From assembly GCF_036662795.1 (NCBI RefSeq), contig NZ_JBAFWZ010000003.1, forward strand, positions 1-64,000: a stretch of DNA of 64,000 nt, given 5' to 3'. This stretch comes from Lysinibacillus_B sp036662795 (GTDB taxonomy: Bacteria; Bacillota; Bacilli; Bacillales_A; Planococcaceae). Both the position numbers and the translations under genes were made by a program. This document shows positions 7,944-17,071 of the stretch, in pieces. The notes beneath the pieces were generated by a model. That model saw only the letters and a program-made list of their open reading frames with translations, was not told the DNA's origin and ran no database searches. The number at the start of each line of letters is the position of its first letter. Within the stretch, counting starts at the first letter, position 1.

Positions 7944-8294
7944 TTAAAATTTAACTAGCCCTAGACTTACTTCAAGAGCGAAATCAACTTTCTCCATTAA
8001 CAAATCATCTAGCTGTGTTATCCGGTCTGTTAACCTAGATTTATCAATCGTACGCAATTGTTCAAGCAAAATTACCGAGTCTCGCTCAAAACCATACTTT
8101 TTTGCATTAATTTCAACATGTGTTGGTAATTTTGCTTTCTGAATTTGCGCAGTGATTGCAGCGATGATTACCGTCGGACTAAATCGATTTCCAATATCAT
8201 TTTGAATAATAAGGACCGGTCTAGTTCCACCTTGTTCGGATCCAACAACAGGTGAAAGATCCGCAAAGAAAACGTCCCCACGTTTTACAATCAA
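7944..8294 (-). CDS. ndoA: EndoA (MazF-type) mRNA interferase toxin
   Basis: A 116-residue toxin of the MazF/PemK family, a ribosome-independent endoribonuclease. The N-terminal signature IVKRGDVFFADLSPVVGSEQ and the following GGTRPVLIIQNDIGN are almost identical to B. subtilis EndoA, which cuts at UACAU. The start is taken as TTG at 8294, preceded by GGGGGATG, which gives the exact length of the B. subtilis protein; longer in-frame starts run into the antitoxin gene. It lies four bases after ndoAI and a terminator follows. Confidence 0.94.
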   Translation of the reverse strand: MIVKRGDVFFADLSPVVGSEQGGTRPVLIIQNDIGNRFSPTVIIAAITAQIQKAKLPTHVEINAKKYGFERDSVILLEQLRTIDKSRLTDRITQLDDLLMEKVDFALEVSLGLVKF

Positions 8295-8298
8295 ATTG

Positions 8299-8592
8299 TC
8301 ATCCCCCGCTAACGAGACGCTCCACCATATGTTCCGCTTCATACTCTGCATGTAGGCATTCTCTACAAATAGTCAGATTTATGTGCGACATTTCCACATA
8401 GCCTCTAATTAAAGCCTCCCGTATAAGATTTGGTTGCTCATGCTTTGAAAATCTTTTTGTCGGCATATACGCGACTAAATTTTCACTAAAATAACTGTCT
8501 TCAAATGAACGTTTGAATTCGTTAATAATATCTTCTGGTTGCTTTACAATCGCATCTTGCAATGCAACATTATTTAGCTTTTTTGCGTACAC
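8299..8592 (-). CDS. ndoAI: EndoAI-type antitoxin
   Basis: A 97-residue antitoxin upstream of ndoA. The C-terminal half is clearly EndoAI (REALIRGYVEMSHINL, then AEYEAEHMVERLVSGG), the part that wraps the toxin. The N-terminal half is not a recognisable standard ribbon-helix-helix: the usual SLPENL...SR.ELI pattern is replaced by a longer, unlike stretch (about residues 1-55). DNA binding is therefore uncertain. GTG at 8592 is chosen because GGTGGAGGTG lies six bases upstream. It belongs to the alr operon. Confidence 0.85.
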   Translation of the reverse strand: MYAKKLNNVALQDAIVKQPEDIINEFKRSFEDSYFSENLVAYMPTKRFSKHEQPNLIREALIRGYVEMSHINLTICRECLHAEYEAEHMVERLVSGG

Positions 8593-8661
8593 AACAAGCA
8601 CCTCCACCAAAACCGTACACTTCTCATTTCTAATTCATTCTATCATTGAATATTCGCTATG

Positions 8662-8697
8662 AAAAGACAAGAATAGAAAAAATCTGACAATTCTTGT
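8662..8697 (-). terminator. Possible weak terminator after alr
   Basis: An 8-bp stem (8667-8674 with 8690-8697) with a 15-base loop is followed on the minus strand by CTTTTC. The T tract is short, so it may only attenuate transcription between alr and the toxin-antitoxin pair. Confidence 0.35.
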
Positions 8698-8727
8698 GTT
8701 AAGTCTTAGTTTATTGGTGTAATGTAC

Positions 8728-9849
8728 TTATTTTGTATATATTCTAGGAACTCTAGATGTAATAATACATGGTACTTCATAATTAATTGTGTCGCATTTT
8801 GTTGCCCATTCATCAATAGATATAGCATCATTCCCTTGCGAACCAATTAATTTTACTTTCTCACCGATATTATATGCACGTGGTAATAAAATCATACATT
8901 GATCCATACAAATTCGACCTATAATTGGTACTCGTTCTCCACGGACTAGTACGGTTTGACCACTTAGCTTGCGAATCATCCCATCAGCATAACCGATTGG
9001 TAAGGTTCCAACAAAACATTCTTCCTGAGCTGTATAAGTTGCACCGTAGCCAACTGATTGTCCAGCTTTAAGTTCCTTGACGAAAACTAATTCTGTTTCT
9101 AACGAAAAGGCTGGTGCAAGAGGAAACGGTAATTCAGTACCGACAAACGAAGATGGCTCCAATCCATACATAGAAATGCCAAATCTTACAGCATCGTATT
9201 GTAATGACGTATCTTTAATAAGTGCAGTTGCAGTATTGGCAACATGTACTAGGCGGGGCTTCTCCGGTAATGACTGCAAAAGCTCTCGGAATAGGCTCAC
9301 CTGTTTTTTAAAATATGTAGTATCTTCCTCATCTGCTGTGGCGAAGTGCGTGAATAGTCCATCCACTTCAAAGTTCGACACTTTTTTTATTGTTGTATAA
9401 AGTTCGAGCAATTGCCTCTTCGATGTTACGCCAATTCTCCCCATACCTGAATCAACTTTAATATGTAGCTTTAATGGTTTGGATGCTGCTTGTACCTCCT
9501 TAGCTTGTTTAACCCAATCAGTTGAAAAAACTGCCAACGTTATATTATGCTCACTTGCATATGACACAAACGAAATTGGCGATGCTCCAAGGACTAAAAT
9601 ATTTACTTGCGGGAAGTGATTACGCATATGAACTGCTTCATCCGGAGTAGCTACTGCTAAAATTGTAGCCCCTGCCTGTATAGCCGCTTGTGCAATTTCA
9701 ACATCTCCATGGCCATAAGCATTTGCTTTTACAACTGCGATAATTTCCACTGTTGGATGTAAATGCTTACTTAAGTTTTGAACATTCGTTTGAATTGCCT
9801 GTAAATCAATTATCGCCTTTGTTGGACGGTAGTGTTGTATATGCTCCAT
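8728..9849 (-). CDS. alr: Alanine racemase
   Basis: A 373-residue PLP-dependent racemase making D-alanine for peptidoglycan. The PLP lysine motif VVKANAYGHGD lies at about residues 40-50. The second catalytic tyrosine is in SVGYGATYTA, and the C-terminal beta domain has GRICMDQCM. The start is ATG at 9849. A perfect sigma-B-type promoter lies so close upstream that its transcript would begin at or next to this ATG. Downstream come ndoAI and ndoA, as in B. subtilis. Confidence 0.96.
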   Translation of the reverse strand: MEHIQHYRPTKAIIDLQAIQTNVQNLSKHLHPTVEIIAVVKANAYGHGDVEIAQAAIQAGATILAVATPDEAVHMRNHFPQVNILVLGASPISFVSYASEHNITLAVFSTDWVKQAKEVQAASKPLKLHIKVDSGMGRIGVTSKRQLLELYTTIKKVSNFEVDGLFTHFATADEEDTTYFKKQVSLFRELLQSLPEKPRLVHVANTATALIKDTSLQYDAVRFGISMYGLEPSSFVGTELPFPLAPAFSLETELVFVKELKAGQSVGYGATYTAQEECFVGTLPIGYADGMIRKLSGQTVLVRGERVPIIGRICMDQCMILLPRAYNIGEKVKLIGSQGNDAISIDEWATKCDTINYEVPCIITSRVPRIYTK

Positions 9850-9856
9850 TAGATAA

Positions 9857-9882
9857 ATACCCTCTTTTTTTATGTTTTAAAC
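9857..9882 (-). promoter_or_regulatory. Perfect sigma-B consensus abutting the alr start
   Basis: On the minus strand GTTTAA (9877-9882), 14 bases and GGGTAT (9857-9862) match the B. subtilis sigma-B consensus exactly, in sequence and spacing. Only seven bases separate the -10 from the alr ATG, so transcription from it would give a leaderless or nearly leaderless alr message. The GGG of the -10 also doubles as part of the only ribosome-site-like sequence (AGAGGG). Confidence 0.6.
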
Positions 9883-9933
9883 TATTTTTTTATTTTAGAG
9901 AAAAATTTTTAAGCCGTCCAACAAAGTCTTTTA

Positions 9934-10938
9934 TTACTTCATACTTCCCTCTGTGACCGATGCTGCTACTTCCATCATTTCTTCTCTCGTTAATTTCGTC
10001 GATGCAATAAAATAAGAAATACCATCACGCTCCCAGCTTATTGAAGAATCCGTAATTGCACCAATTGTAAAGCCTAAATCAGCTGGATCCCCAGGTGCGA
10101 ATACAGGCACAAGTGAATCACTTTTACTCGCTGGCTGTTGCATTAAGGTAAACGCCTTATCCCCTTCATACGTTAACACAACTCGTTCCATACCATCTCC
10201 TTGGATAGCTTGCTCACCTGTAAGTTTCGTGTTTTCAAATTGAACAACTGGATAATGTGTTTGGAATTCTTTATTTTCTATATCGGCTCCTGCTACATCA
10301 TCTTCTTTGCTTTCAGAAAATTTTTCTACTGCATATTCTTCTTCTTTATGCGCTTTTGAGAAATCAATGTTTTTAAACGAAATAACAATTTGCTCCTCAA
10401 GTGCATCGTTCATAATAACTACAGACTTCGGTAATAGTGATTTCTTATCAATGGTAACTTTTTGTGAAGGTAAGCCCGTCTTATCTGCATTTCTAGTTGC
10501 AACATCAAATACATAATTCTTATCATTCTCAGTCATTACAGCCTTTGCATCTGCTGTAATGTCATCTGCCAATGCTCCAATTAAGTAGGCTTGGCTATTT
10601 TGTTTCGGCCATTCACTTTGGAACTTATATGTTTTCCTTAATGCAGGTGTTACAACAAACACACCATCCTTATTGCGCACAATCATTTGCGTTACATTCT
10701 CATCCTGCTGTGTAACAGTTACTCGGTAAAAATCGGGTTTCGTGTGCCAAACATTGATATCATAAGTTCTTGGCTCTCCACCTGTTTTCATTTCCATTGT
10801 AGCATTTAACTCGTAGCCTTTTGACTCGGTCCACTGTTCGCCAATTTTTTTTACAACCTTCTCCTGAGACGCGCTTCCACATGCTGCTAACACGAATGCA
10901 CAAAACACGGCAATTAAAACGACTAGCCGAAATCGCAA
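9934..10938 (-). CDS. YdcC-like LolA-fold lipoprotein
   Basis: A 334-residue secreted lipoprotein, similar in place and length to B. subtilis YdcC, a sporulation/germination-associated protein. The signal sequence RLVVLIAVFCAFVLAAC ends in a lipobox with the lipidated cysteine near residue 19. The rest is a LolA-like beta-rich domain (YELNATMEMKTGG, then VWHTKPDFYRV). TTG at 10938 is chosen because AAAGGATG lies shortly upstream and it places the signal peptide at the very N terminus. It lies between acpS and alr. Confidence 0.85.
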   Translation of the reverse strand: MRFRLVVLIAVFCAFVLAACGSASQEKVVKKIGEQWTESKGYELNATMEMKTGGEPRTYDINVWHTKPDFYRVTVTQQDENVTQMIVRNKDGVFVVTPALRKTYKFQSEWPKQNSQAYLIGALADDITADAKAVMTENDKNYVFDVATRNADKTGLPSQKVTIDKKSLLPKSVVIMNDALEEQIVISFKNIDFSKAHKEEEYAVEKFSESKEDDVAGADIENKEFQTHYPVVQFENTKLTGEQAIQGDGMERVVLTYEGDKAFTLMQQPASKSDSLVPVFAPGDPADLGFTIGAITDSSISWERDGISYFIASTKLTREEMMEVAASVTEGSMK

Positions 10939-11005
10939 CGTTCCATCCTTTCTCCCATTTACTTTACATATATAAATCATATGGAGCGAGTCGATGAATT
11001 ATGTA

Positions 11006-11359
11006 TTAATTCGTTAAGATGACTTGGGCAGCTGCTACATGTTTTGTATGTGTAATACTAATAAACCCTTTTACAGGCTTCTGATTGAAATATAATATCG
11101 GTTTACCTAACTCATCCTTTAAAATTTCAATTTGATGGAGCTCACAGCCTACTCCAATACCCGTTCCACATGCTTTCGAATATGCTTCCTTCGCCGCAAA
11201 ACGACCTGCTAAAAATTCAATCTTTCTATGTTCGGACAGCGACTCGAAAATTGCTAGCTCTCGTTCAGTTAATATTCGTTTTGCAAATTTCTCAGAGCGT
11301 TTCAATGCCTTCTCGATGCGATCGAGCTCCACTAAATCTAAACCAATTCCTACTATCAT
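11006..11359 (-). CDS. acpS: Holo-[acyl-carrier-protein] synthase
   Basis: A 117-residue phosphopantetheinyl transferase that activates acyl carrier protein. The family motifs GIGLDLVELDRI (metal-binding aspartate) and FAAKEAYSKA are intact, as is the ISITHTK motif. ATG at 11359 follows AAAGGATGAG. Its start region is divergent from the rhomboid gene, with about 70 bases between them. Confidence 0.95.
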   Translation of the reverse strand: MIVGIGLDLVELDRIEKALKRSEKFAKRILTERELAIFESLSEHRKIEFLAGRFAAKEAYSKACGTGIGVGCELHQIEILKDELGKPILYFNQKPVKGFISITHTKHVAAAQVILTN

Positions 11360-11427
11360 CTCAGGGCTCATCCTTTCATTCTTCCATTCAATCAATGTAT
11401 AATAATATTACAAGTCGAGGTGGAAAT

Positions 11428-12033
11428 ATGTTTATACGAAACGAAAATTTTAAACAGTATATTAATGCTTATCCAGTTGTATCCTCTATTATTGCCATTA
11501 ATTTAATCGTTTATATTATGACACTAATTCCTGGCATTGGGGATATTATTTTTTATGGTGGAATGAGCGTTAACGGGTTAATTGCTGAGGGTGAGTGGTG
11601 GCGTATTGTAACATCTATGTTTATCCACGCAGGCTTTATGCATGTACTATTTAATATGTTTTCGCTGTTTTTATTCGGACCTGAGTTAGAAAAAATTGCA
11701 GGAAAAGTACGTTTTATAACGATTTATTTTATTGCAGGTCTTTCAGGAGAGGCGGCAACATTTTTACTTAAAGAACCAACTTACGCAAGCGTTGGAGCTA
11801 GTGGCGCAATATTTGGTGTTTTTGGTGCTTTCGGTGCGATACTTTATCATAATCGTCGTACAACACCGCAACTTCGACAAATCCTTTTACCGATTATTGT
11901 GATAAGTGTTATAATGACTTTTTTACAATCTAACGTAAATGCAGCAAGTCACATCGGTGGTCTTGTAGGCGGGTTTATCCTAGGTTTAGTTTACTTTACA
12001 CCAAAGAACATGCTACGATGGCGAAAATACTAA
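11428..12033 (+). CDS. Rhomboid family intramembrane serine protease (YdcA type)
   Basis: A 201-residue membrane protease with six hydrophobic segments. The catalytic serine is in GASGAIFG (about residue 135) and the histidine partner in AASHIGGLVGG. The HAGFMHVLFNM loop with its conserved histidine is also present. ATG at 11428 follows GAGGTGG. It is transcribed against its neighbours, divergent from acpS and ending at a bidirectional terminator shared with the ydbT-like gene. Confidence 0.92.
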   Translation: MFIRNENFKQYINAYPVVSSIIAINLIVYIMTLIPGIGDIIFYGGMSVNGLIAEGEWWRIVTSMFIHAGFMHVLFNMFSLFLFGPELEKIAGKVRFITIYFIAGLSGEAATFLLKEPTYASVGASGAIFGVFGAFGAILYHNRRTTPQLRQILLPIIVISVIMTFLQSNVNAASHIGGLVGGFILGLVYFTPKNMLRWRKY

Positions 12034-12075
12034 AAAGACACATAATGCCTAATTTTCAGGCGTTATGTGTCTTTT
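12032..12075. terminator. Bidirectional terminator between rhomboid and ydbT-like genes
   Basis: A 15-bp stem with one T-G pair (12036-12050 with 12058-12072), flanked by A residues on one side and T residues on the other. It can serve both converging genes. Confidence 0.88.
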
Positions 12076-12078
12076 ATC

Positions 12079-13554
12079 TTAATGGCTATACCATTTCATA
12101 ATTTCTTCAATTTTTCGTTGCTCCATATAATACGCCTTCGCCTCTGCACCAGTCATACCAGACATTACAACAACACGGGCGGTCGCAAGCCCTTTCCGCT
12201 TTTGGAAATACGTTTGACTTTGCTGCGCAATTTGAATACGTTTTTTCTCCACTATAAATGTAACTCGATTAATGTGACGATAAATAATCGTCAATTGGTT
12301 GCCTTGTATTATAAAGCGAGCCGTACGGTGTTGCCAAATGCCAAGTAATATAACTGGTACAACGATGAGCAACGACAATAACCCATACGGATAAGCGGAA
12401 TACGAAATAATTGCAATCAGTGGAATCAACCATAAAAAATCAATTCGGTAAAAGAAGGCGCGTGCTTTTTTCGGTGGCCGCACCATCTCTTTGTCCATAA
12501 CATTTAACTCGTAATGTGGAAAAAGTGATTGTAACGGAACAATAGAACGCTTTTTTGAAATCAGCGGGAATAATACAATTTTCTTTTCCTTTCCAGTGCT
12601 GTATCCTCCCCCAGCATTTTCTACTACAACTGTCGATAATCCAAATAACTGTCGAAATGGATTTTCAACGATTTTTATAGCTTGCACACGATTTAACGGG
12701 ATCGTAATTCGCTTTTTCTCTAGAAGACCTCTTGTAATAATGATTCGTTCCTGCTCTTCTGTCACAGTAAAATCGAAATAGTTAATAAGTGTAATGGCTA
12801 CCGATACAATCCAAGAAAACAAAAACGTCATAAATACTAAAAGAGCGATAAAAACAGCACTAAATCGTACTAAATGTCCAAATTCCTCATAAACCCATTC
12901 AAAAGGGATATACTGTGCCACTTGTGAAAAAACAGCTGCTACACCCGCAATTACGACACCAATACTATTTGAAGTAGTCGCTAAAATAACGAGATCCTTT
13001 GGCGACATTTTATGAATGACACGGGCAACCGGTTGCTGTACTGCCTCCATTGCCTCTTCAGCAAGGCTAACGTCTTTTTGCTTTGCTCTATTCATTTCCT
13101 GTTCGATTCTATCTGCTTCATTTCTTGTTATAGCTGTTAATTCCGCCTCAGGCTTACCATTTTTATTCCCCGCTGTTTCTACCGTTACTTGCACAAGCCC
13201 AAACATACGATGAAAAATACCTTCTTTATAATTTAAGCTTTGAATACGGTCAAATGGAATATAACGCTTTTTCCTTACTAGGAGGCCATATTCTACTCGT
13301 AACTCACTATCTTCAAACCAATATTTAAAGGTCCACCATTTTATAATCCCTGCAAAAAAAGTGTAAATCACTACAAACAACAAAATAATAAGTGGCACCA
13401 TCTCACTAAAGAAGCTTTTATCCCGAATATTTAAGTTAAAATTAAAGCCGTTTGCAATAAATAAAATGATAATTGGTAATAGAAGTTCTTTTAGTGCTTT
13501 AAAAAAGTTAATTAGTGCTGTGACAGGATGAAGTTTATATTTTTCACTAGACAT
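12079..13554 (-). CDS. PH-domain membrane protein (YdbT-like)
   Basis: A 491-residue membrane protein with repeated bacterial PH (bPH2) domains. Hydrophobic segments near residues 12-70, 195-250 and 365-405 alternate with PH units recognisable by YIPFDRIQSL, ITIPLNRVQAI and QIAQQSQT. B. subtilis YdbT has the same architecture. YdbS and YdbT have been linked to resistance to antimicrobial peptides made by related strains, but the molecular role is unclear. It overlaps the ydbS-like gene by eight bases. Confidence 0.88.
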   Translation of the reverse strand: MSSEKYKLHPVTALINFFKALKELLLPIIILFIANGFNFNLNIRDKSFFSEMVPLIILLFVVIYTFFAGIIKWWTFKYWFEDSELRVEYGLLVRKKRYIPFDRIQSLNYKEGIFHRMFGLVQVTVETAGNKNGKPEAELTAITRNEADRIEQEMNRAKQKDVSLAEEAMEAVQQPVARVIHKMSPKDLVILATTSNSIGVVIAGVAAVFSQVAQYIPFEWVYEEFGHLVRFSAVFIALLVFMTFLFSWIVSVAITLINYFDFTVTEEQERIIITRGLLEKKRITIPLNRVQAIKIVENPFRQLFGLSTVVVENAGGGYSTGKEKKIVLFPLISKKRSIVPLQSLFPHYELNVMDKEMVRPPKKARAFFYRIDFLWLIPLIAIISYSAYPYGLLSLLIVVPVILLGIWQHRTARFIIQGNQLTIIYRHINRVTFIVEKKRIQIAQQSQTYFQKRKGLATARVVVMSGMTGAEAKAYYMEQRKIEEIMKWYSH

Positions 13555-14026
13555 CTTCTTCCGCCACCCTTGCTAATTCCGATATTTTCGTCCGAAGCAT
13601 ATCGGCCTCATTCGTTTCAAGCATTGGAATGGTATGGACCGTTGCTGCAGATGAAATTGAAATATTTGATAATCCATAATTCTTTAATATTGGACCTTGT
13701 TCTGTGTCTACATGCTGAACACGAACCATTGGAATTAATGTACGCTTTACAATAAAAAGACCACTCTGAATTTCAATTTCCTGATCCCTTACCTCATAAC
13801 GCCAAATATTCCAGCGAACATTTGGAAAAATCCAAATTGAAGCTATTGCATCTAATACGACCACTATAGTTGCCACCGCGTAAATATAAACAGGCCAATC
13901 AAACTTATACGTTAGGAAGCTAATACCCCCTGCTAAAACAGCAATAAATAGTGTTTGGAATATTCCATATAGACGCCAAACTGTTAACCCCCTACGAGGT
14001 ATTTGATACTTCGGCTGCGCTCTCAT
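13547..14026 (-). CDS. PH-domain membrane protein (YdbS-like)
   Basis: A 159-residue partner of the following protein: two transmembrane segments (about residues 22-62) and one bPH2 domain (SGLFIVKRTLIPMVRVQHVDTEQGP). ATG at 14026 follows GAGGTGG with five bases spacing. Overlap with the ydbT-like gene implies coupled expression and probably a membrane complex. Confidence 0.88.
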   Translation of the reverse strand: MRAQPKYQIPRRGLTVWRLYGIFQTLFIAVLAGGISFLTYKFDWPVYIYAVATIVVVLDAIASIWIFPNVRWNIWRYEVRDQEIEIQSGLFIVKRTLIPMVRVQHVDTEQGPILKNYGLSNISISSAATVHTIPMLETNEADMLRTKISELARVAEEDV

Positions 14027-14157
14027 ACATGCCACCTCTTCTCTTTTCTATTTATACGAACCATCTTCCTAATTGTTTCATAAAGATGGATGGTTTTGCA
14101 ATGTAGTATTATTTAACAGCCAATTTAACTTTAAATTCCATTATTATGTAGTTCAAA

Positions 14158-14192
14158 AAAACATCTCGACTTAGCAATTAGACGAGATGCTT
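14158..14192 (-). terminator. Second terminator in the cshA-ydbS gap
   Basis: A stem of at least 7 bp (CATCTCG with CGAGATG) with a 14-base partly paired loop is followed on the minus strand by seven T residues. It backs up the terminator directly after cshA, which insulates ydbST from helicase transcription. Confidence 0.7.
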
Positions 14193-14242
14193 TATTCTTC
14201 TTATGCATATATTCCATTCTTTTTTATACTTGCTTCTCTGCT

Positions 14243-14286
14243 AAAAAAACTGCCTAAATCGTGTATAGATTACACGCTTTAGGCAG
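14243..14286 (-). terminator. Terminator after cshA
   Basis: A long hairpin pairs CTGCCTAAA (14250-14258) with TTTAGGCAG and, inside it, GTGTA with TACAC. Seven T residues follow on the minus strand. Confidence 0.88.
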
Positions 14287-14301
14287 TTAAGTTTATAACG
14301 A

Positions 14302-15810
14302 TTATTTTTGATCTTCACGACGACGTGGGCGACGGCTTCCACCATCACGACGATCACGGCCTCCGCCGCTACGACGATCACGATCATTACTACGTCCACG
14401 ATCGCGTCCTCCACGGTCTCGGTTTCCACCGCGTCCACGGTCCCCGCCTCGTCCACGATTACCACCACCGCTTGTACGTTCACGGCGCATCGGTAATGGA
14501 CGTTCTTCTGTAATTGTTACTGGTGTTGCATCCGGCTCTTTTGTCATCGATTTAATAGCAGCCGCAATAATATCGATTGCATCGTTATTTTCTAATAACT
14601 GTGCTGCTAATTCGCGATAATTACCTAAATCATTATTCTGAATTAGTTCAACTAGCGTTTGCATTGTTACTTCTTGTTGTCCAGCTAGCGCTTCTTCTGT
14701 GCTTGGTGGACGAAGAGGCGTCATACGTTTTTTCGTTGTTTCTTCAACAATACGTAAGTAACCCATTTCACGTGGTGTTACGAATGTTACTGCAAGACCC
14801 GATTTACCCGCGCGACCTGTACGGCCAATACGGTGAACATAGCTTTCTGGATCTTGTGGGATATCAAAGTTGTAAACATGCGTTACACCTGAAATATCAA
14901 GACCACGTGCCGCTACATCAGTTGCGATTAAAATATCAATTTTATTTTCTTTAAATTGACGAAGTACGGAAATACGCTTCGCTTGGCTTAAATCACCGTG
15001 AATACCTTCAGCAAGGTAACCACGTAACCCTAAAGCCTGTGATAATTCATCTACGCGACGTTTCGTACGACCGAAAATAATCGCTAATTCTGGTTTTTGA
15101 ACGTCTAATAAACGAGTTAAAACATCGAATTTTTCACGCTCTTGAGCTTTCACGAAGAATTGCTCAATATTTTCCATTGTTAATTCTTTCGCCTTAATTT
15201 TAACAATTTCAGGCTCTTTCATAAATGTCTCCGCAATTTTACGGATTGCAGGAGGCATCGTTGCAGAGAATAATAATGTTTGGCGAGTCGATGGTACGTT
15301 CTCTAAAATTGAGTTAATATCATCGATGAAGCCCATATTTAACATTTCATCTGCTTCGTCTAATACTAATGTTTGAACATCGTCAAGCTTCAACGTACGT
15401 CGGTTAATGTGATCAATAATACGACCTGGTGTACCTACGATAATTTGTGGACGATTTTTAAGCGCGCGAATTTGGCGACCGATTTCTTGACCACCGTATA
15501 CTGATAATAATTTTACACGCTTATCATAGCCAATTTTATAAAGTTCTTCTGAAACTTGGATTGCTAACTCACGAGTTGGCGCAATAACAAGCGCTTGAAT
15601 ATTTGGGTTTTTAGGGTCAATTTTCTCGATTAGTGGAATACCAAAAGCGGCAGTCTTACCTGTACCCGTTTGTGCCTGACCTAATACGTCACGGCCTTCC
15701 ATGGCGAAAGTAATTGTACCTTCTTGGATTGGTGTTGCTTCTTCAAATCCCATACGTTTTACTGAACGTAATGTCGATTCGCTAATATTTAATTCTGAAA
15801 AATTTGTCAA
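14302..15810 (-). CDS. cshA: DEAD-box RNA helicase CshA
   Basis: A 502-residue ATP-dependent RNA helicase of ribosome biogenesis, cold adaptation and the RNA degradosome. Motifs in order: TPIQEG (Q motif), AQTGTGKT (I), PTRELAIQ (Ia), VLDEADEML (II), LFSATMP (III), ATDVAARGLDI and HRIGRTGRAG (V and VI). The last 60 residues are an arginine-glycine-rich RNA-binding tail. I prefer TTG at 15810, ten bases after GGAG; an in-frame TTG at 15819 sits only one base from that site. A leader of over 200 bases precedes it. Confidence 0.94.
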   Translation of the reverse strand: MTNFSELNISESTLRSVKRMGFEEATPIQEGTITFAMEGRDVLGQAQTGTGKTAAFGIPLIEKIDPKNPNIQALVIAPTRELAIQVSEELYKIGYDKRVKLLSVYGGQEIGRQIRALKNRPQIIVGTPGRIIDHINRRTLKLDDVQTLVLDEADEMLNMGFIDDINSILENVPSTRQTLLFSATMPPAIRKIAETFMKEPEIVKIKAKELTMENIEQFFVKAQEREKFDVLTRLLDVQKPELAIIFGRTKRRVDELSQALGLRGYLAEGIHGDLSQAKRISVLRQFKENKIDILIATDVAARGLDISGVTHVYNFDIPQDPESYVHRIGRTGRAGKSGLAVTFVTPREMGYLRIVEETTKKRMTPLRPPSTEEALAGQQEVTMQTLVELIQNNDLGNYRELAAQLLENNDAIDIIAAAIKSMTKEPDATPVTITEERPLPMRRERTSGGGNRGRGGDRGRGGNRDRGGRDRGRSNDRDRRSGGGRDRRDGGSRRPRRREDQK

Positions 15811-16050
15811 ACTCTTCAATCTCCTTTTTCCTTATAAGTTGACAAATGGTTACATTTTCAGATGAAGTGTCGGCAAACTAAGGGCCTAGTTGGAACGTTT
15901 CCGTTACTTAAAATTTTCTCTGCTATTTTGAAACAACCTAGCAAAGCTCTCTTATATGAAAAGGAAAGCCCGGTCTTTGCCGAGCGGTTCAATTCTATAC
16001 TTCAATTGTTCCTCGCTAAAATAACAAATAGAATAAAACCGTTAAATTCA
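15811..16050 (-). promoter_or_regulatory. Long leader region upstream of cshA
   Basis: The minus-strand region before cshA has no credible gene and contains a small GC hairpin (CTCGG with CCGGG, about 15974-15990). Cold-regulated helicases often have long structured leaders, so this may be an untranslated regulatory region; no known riboswitch is recognised and no clear promoter was found. Confidence 0.35.
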
Positions 16051-16085
16051 AAAAAAAGCACTCTTCATCAATTAACTGAAGAGCC
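16046..16085 (-). terminator. Terminator after the esterase gene
   Basis: A 7-bp stem (CTCTTCA with TGAAGAG, 9-base loop) is followed on the minus strand by TGC and eight T residues. It lies about 90 bases after the esterase stop codon. Confidence 0.7.
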
Positions 16086-16176
16086 TTCGCACAAAATGTA
16101 TCCATTGCTTAACATAGTCTATCATGGGTTGGTACCGTATGCAACGATAAAGCTTGAGTCATAATAATCTGATTTT

Positions 16177-16875
16177 TTAGGGCTCCATTAAAAAATCACT
16201 TACTTGTGCAAACCATTCATCGCAATCGTCACTATAGCAAATATGATGCTTCCCCTCCTTCGAAATATAAATCATCTTTCGCTTAGATTGAACTTTGTCA
16301 TAAATTAGTCTCGCTGTTGTACTTGGTACAATGCCATCTAATGCACCCTGAACAACAAATACCGGACACTGAATATGACTAATATACGGCTCCACCTTCT
16401 CCACAATTTTCATGAATTCCATTGTTGAGGATAGCGGAACATTTTTTAATTTGTGCTTATATCGTGAAAATAATTCGTTATCCTGTATAGTTCCATGAAC
16501 TGCATCCTCCGCCATAAATCGCAAGTCCTGTAAGAGCTGAGTTGGGCTTACATATTTAGCAGCCGCACTTAACAACACAAGTTTTTTTACCGGATAACGT
16601 TTCGCTAAATACATTGCGATAACACCGCCCATAGAAAAACCAATTACTACAACGTCATCTACTCTTTTAGCAAGGTTTCGAAAGGCAATTTCTGCGTCCA
16701 TTAACCAATGCTCTGCCTTAAATCCCTTCATGGCTAGCTCATCTGTATCACCATGTCCACTAAATGTCGGCAACTCATAAATCCAGTCTATTTTTTTCTT
16801 TAAATAATCTGTTAACGGTTGTACTTCATATGGTCCGCCTGAAAAACCATGTAAAATCAGCACGCCTATAGACAT
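16177..16875 (-). CDS. Alpha/beta hydrolase, carboxylesterase family
   Basis: A 232-residue serine hydrolase resembling the monoacylglycerol lipase/Est30 carboxylesterase group. It shows the oxyanion stretch LILHGFSGGP (about residues 6-15), nucleophile elbow GFSMGG (about residue 80), an acid in GALDGIVP and the catalytic histidine in GKHHICYS. The substrate is unknown. ATG at 16875 is chosen over a GTG nine bases upstream that touches the ribosome site. It is a single gene between cshA and murF. Confidence 0.85.
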   Translation of the reverse strand: MSIGVLILHGFSGGPYEVQPLTDYLKKKIDWIYELPTFSGHGDTDELAMKGFKAEHWLMDAEIAFRNLAKRVDDVVVIGFSMGGVIAMYLAKRYPVKKLVLLSAAAKYVSPTQLLQDLRFMAEDAVHGTIQDNELFSRYKHKLKNVPLSSTMEFMKIVEKVEPYISHIQCPVFVVQGALDGIVPSTTARLIYDKVQSKRKMIYISKEGKHHICYSDDCDEWFAQVSDFLMEP

Positions 16876-17071
16876 GTTTCCCACTTCTCCTAATGATAAT
16901 TAATAACTACTTAAATTATATCCAATACTACTTAAAAAATATAAACAGAGGTAATTTCATAAAATTGCCCTTTAATATAAAGATTGAATTACTCTAAAAA
17001 TTTGTAAATGTAACAAAGAATTTTCCAAAACAATTTATGGCTTACAAAATCATAGTATCACCTGTCAGGGT

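Noticed and set aside
14241..14513. Several low-complexity frames over the 3' end of cshA
   Set aside because: They are shadows of the Arg-Gly-rich tail codons in other frames.
15862..16164. A 100-codon plus-strand frame upstream of cshA
   Set aside because: No ribosome site, no recognisable domain, and it overlaps a minus-strand terminator and the cshA leader.
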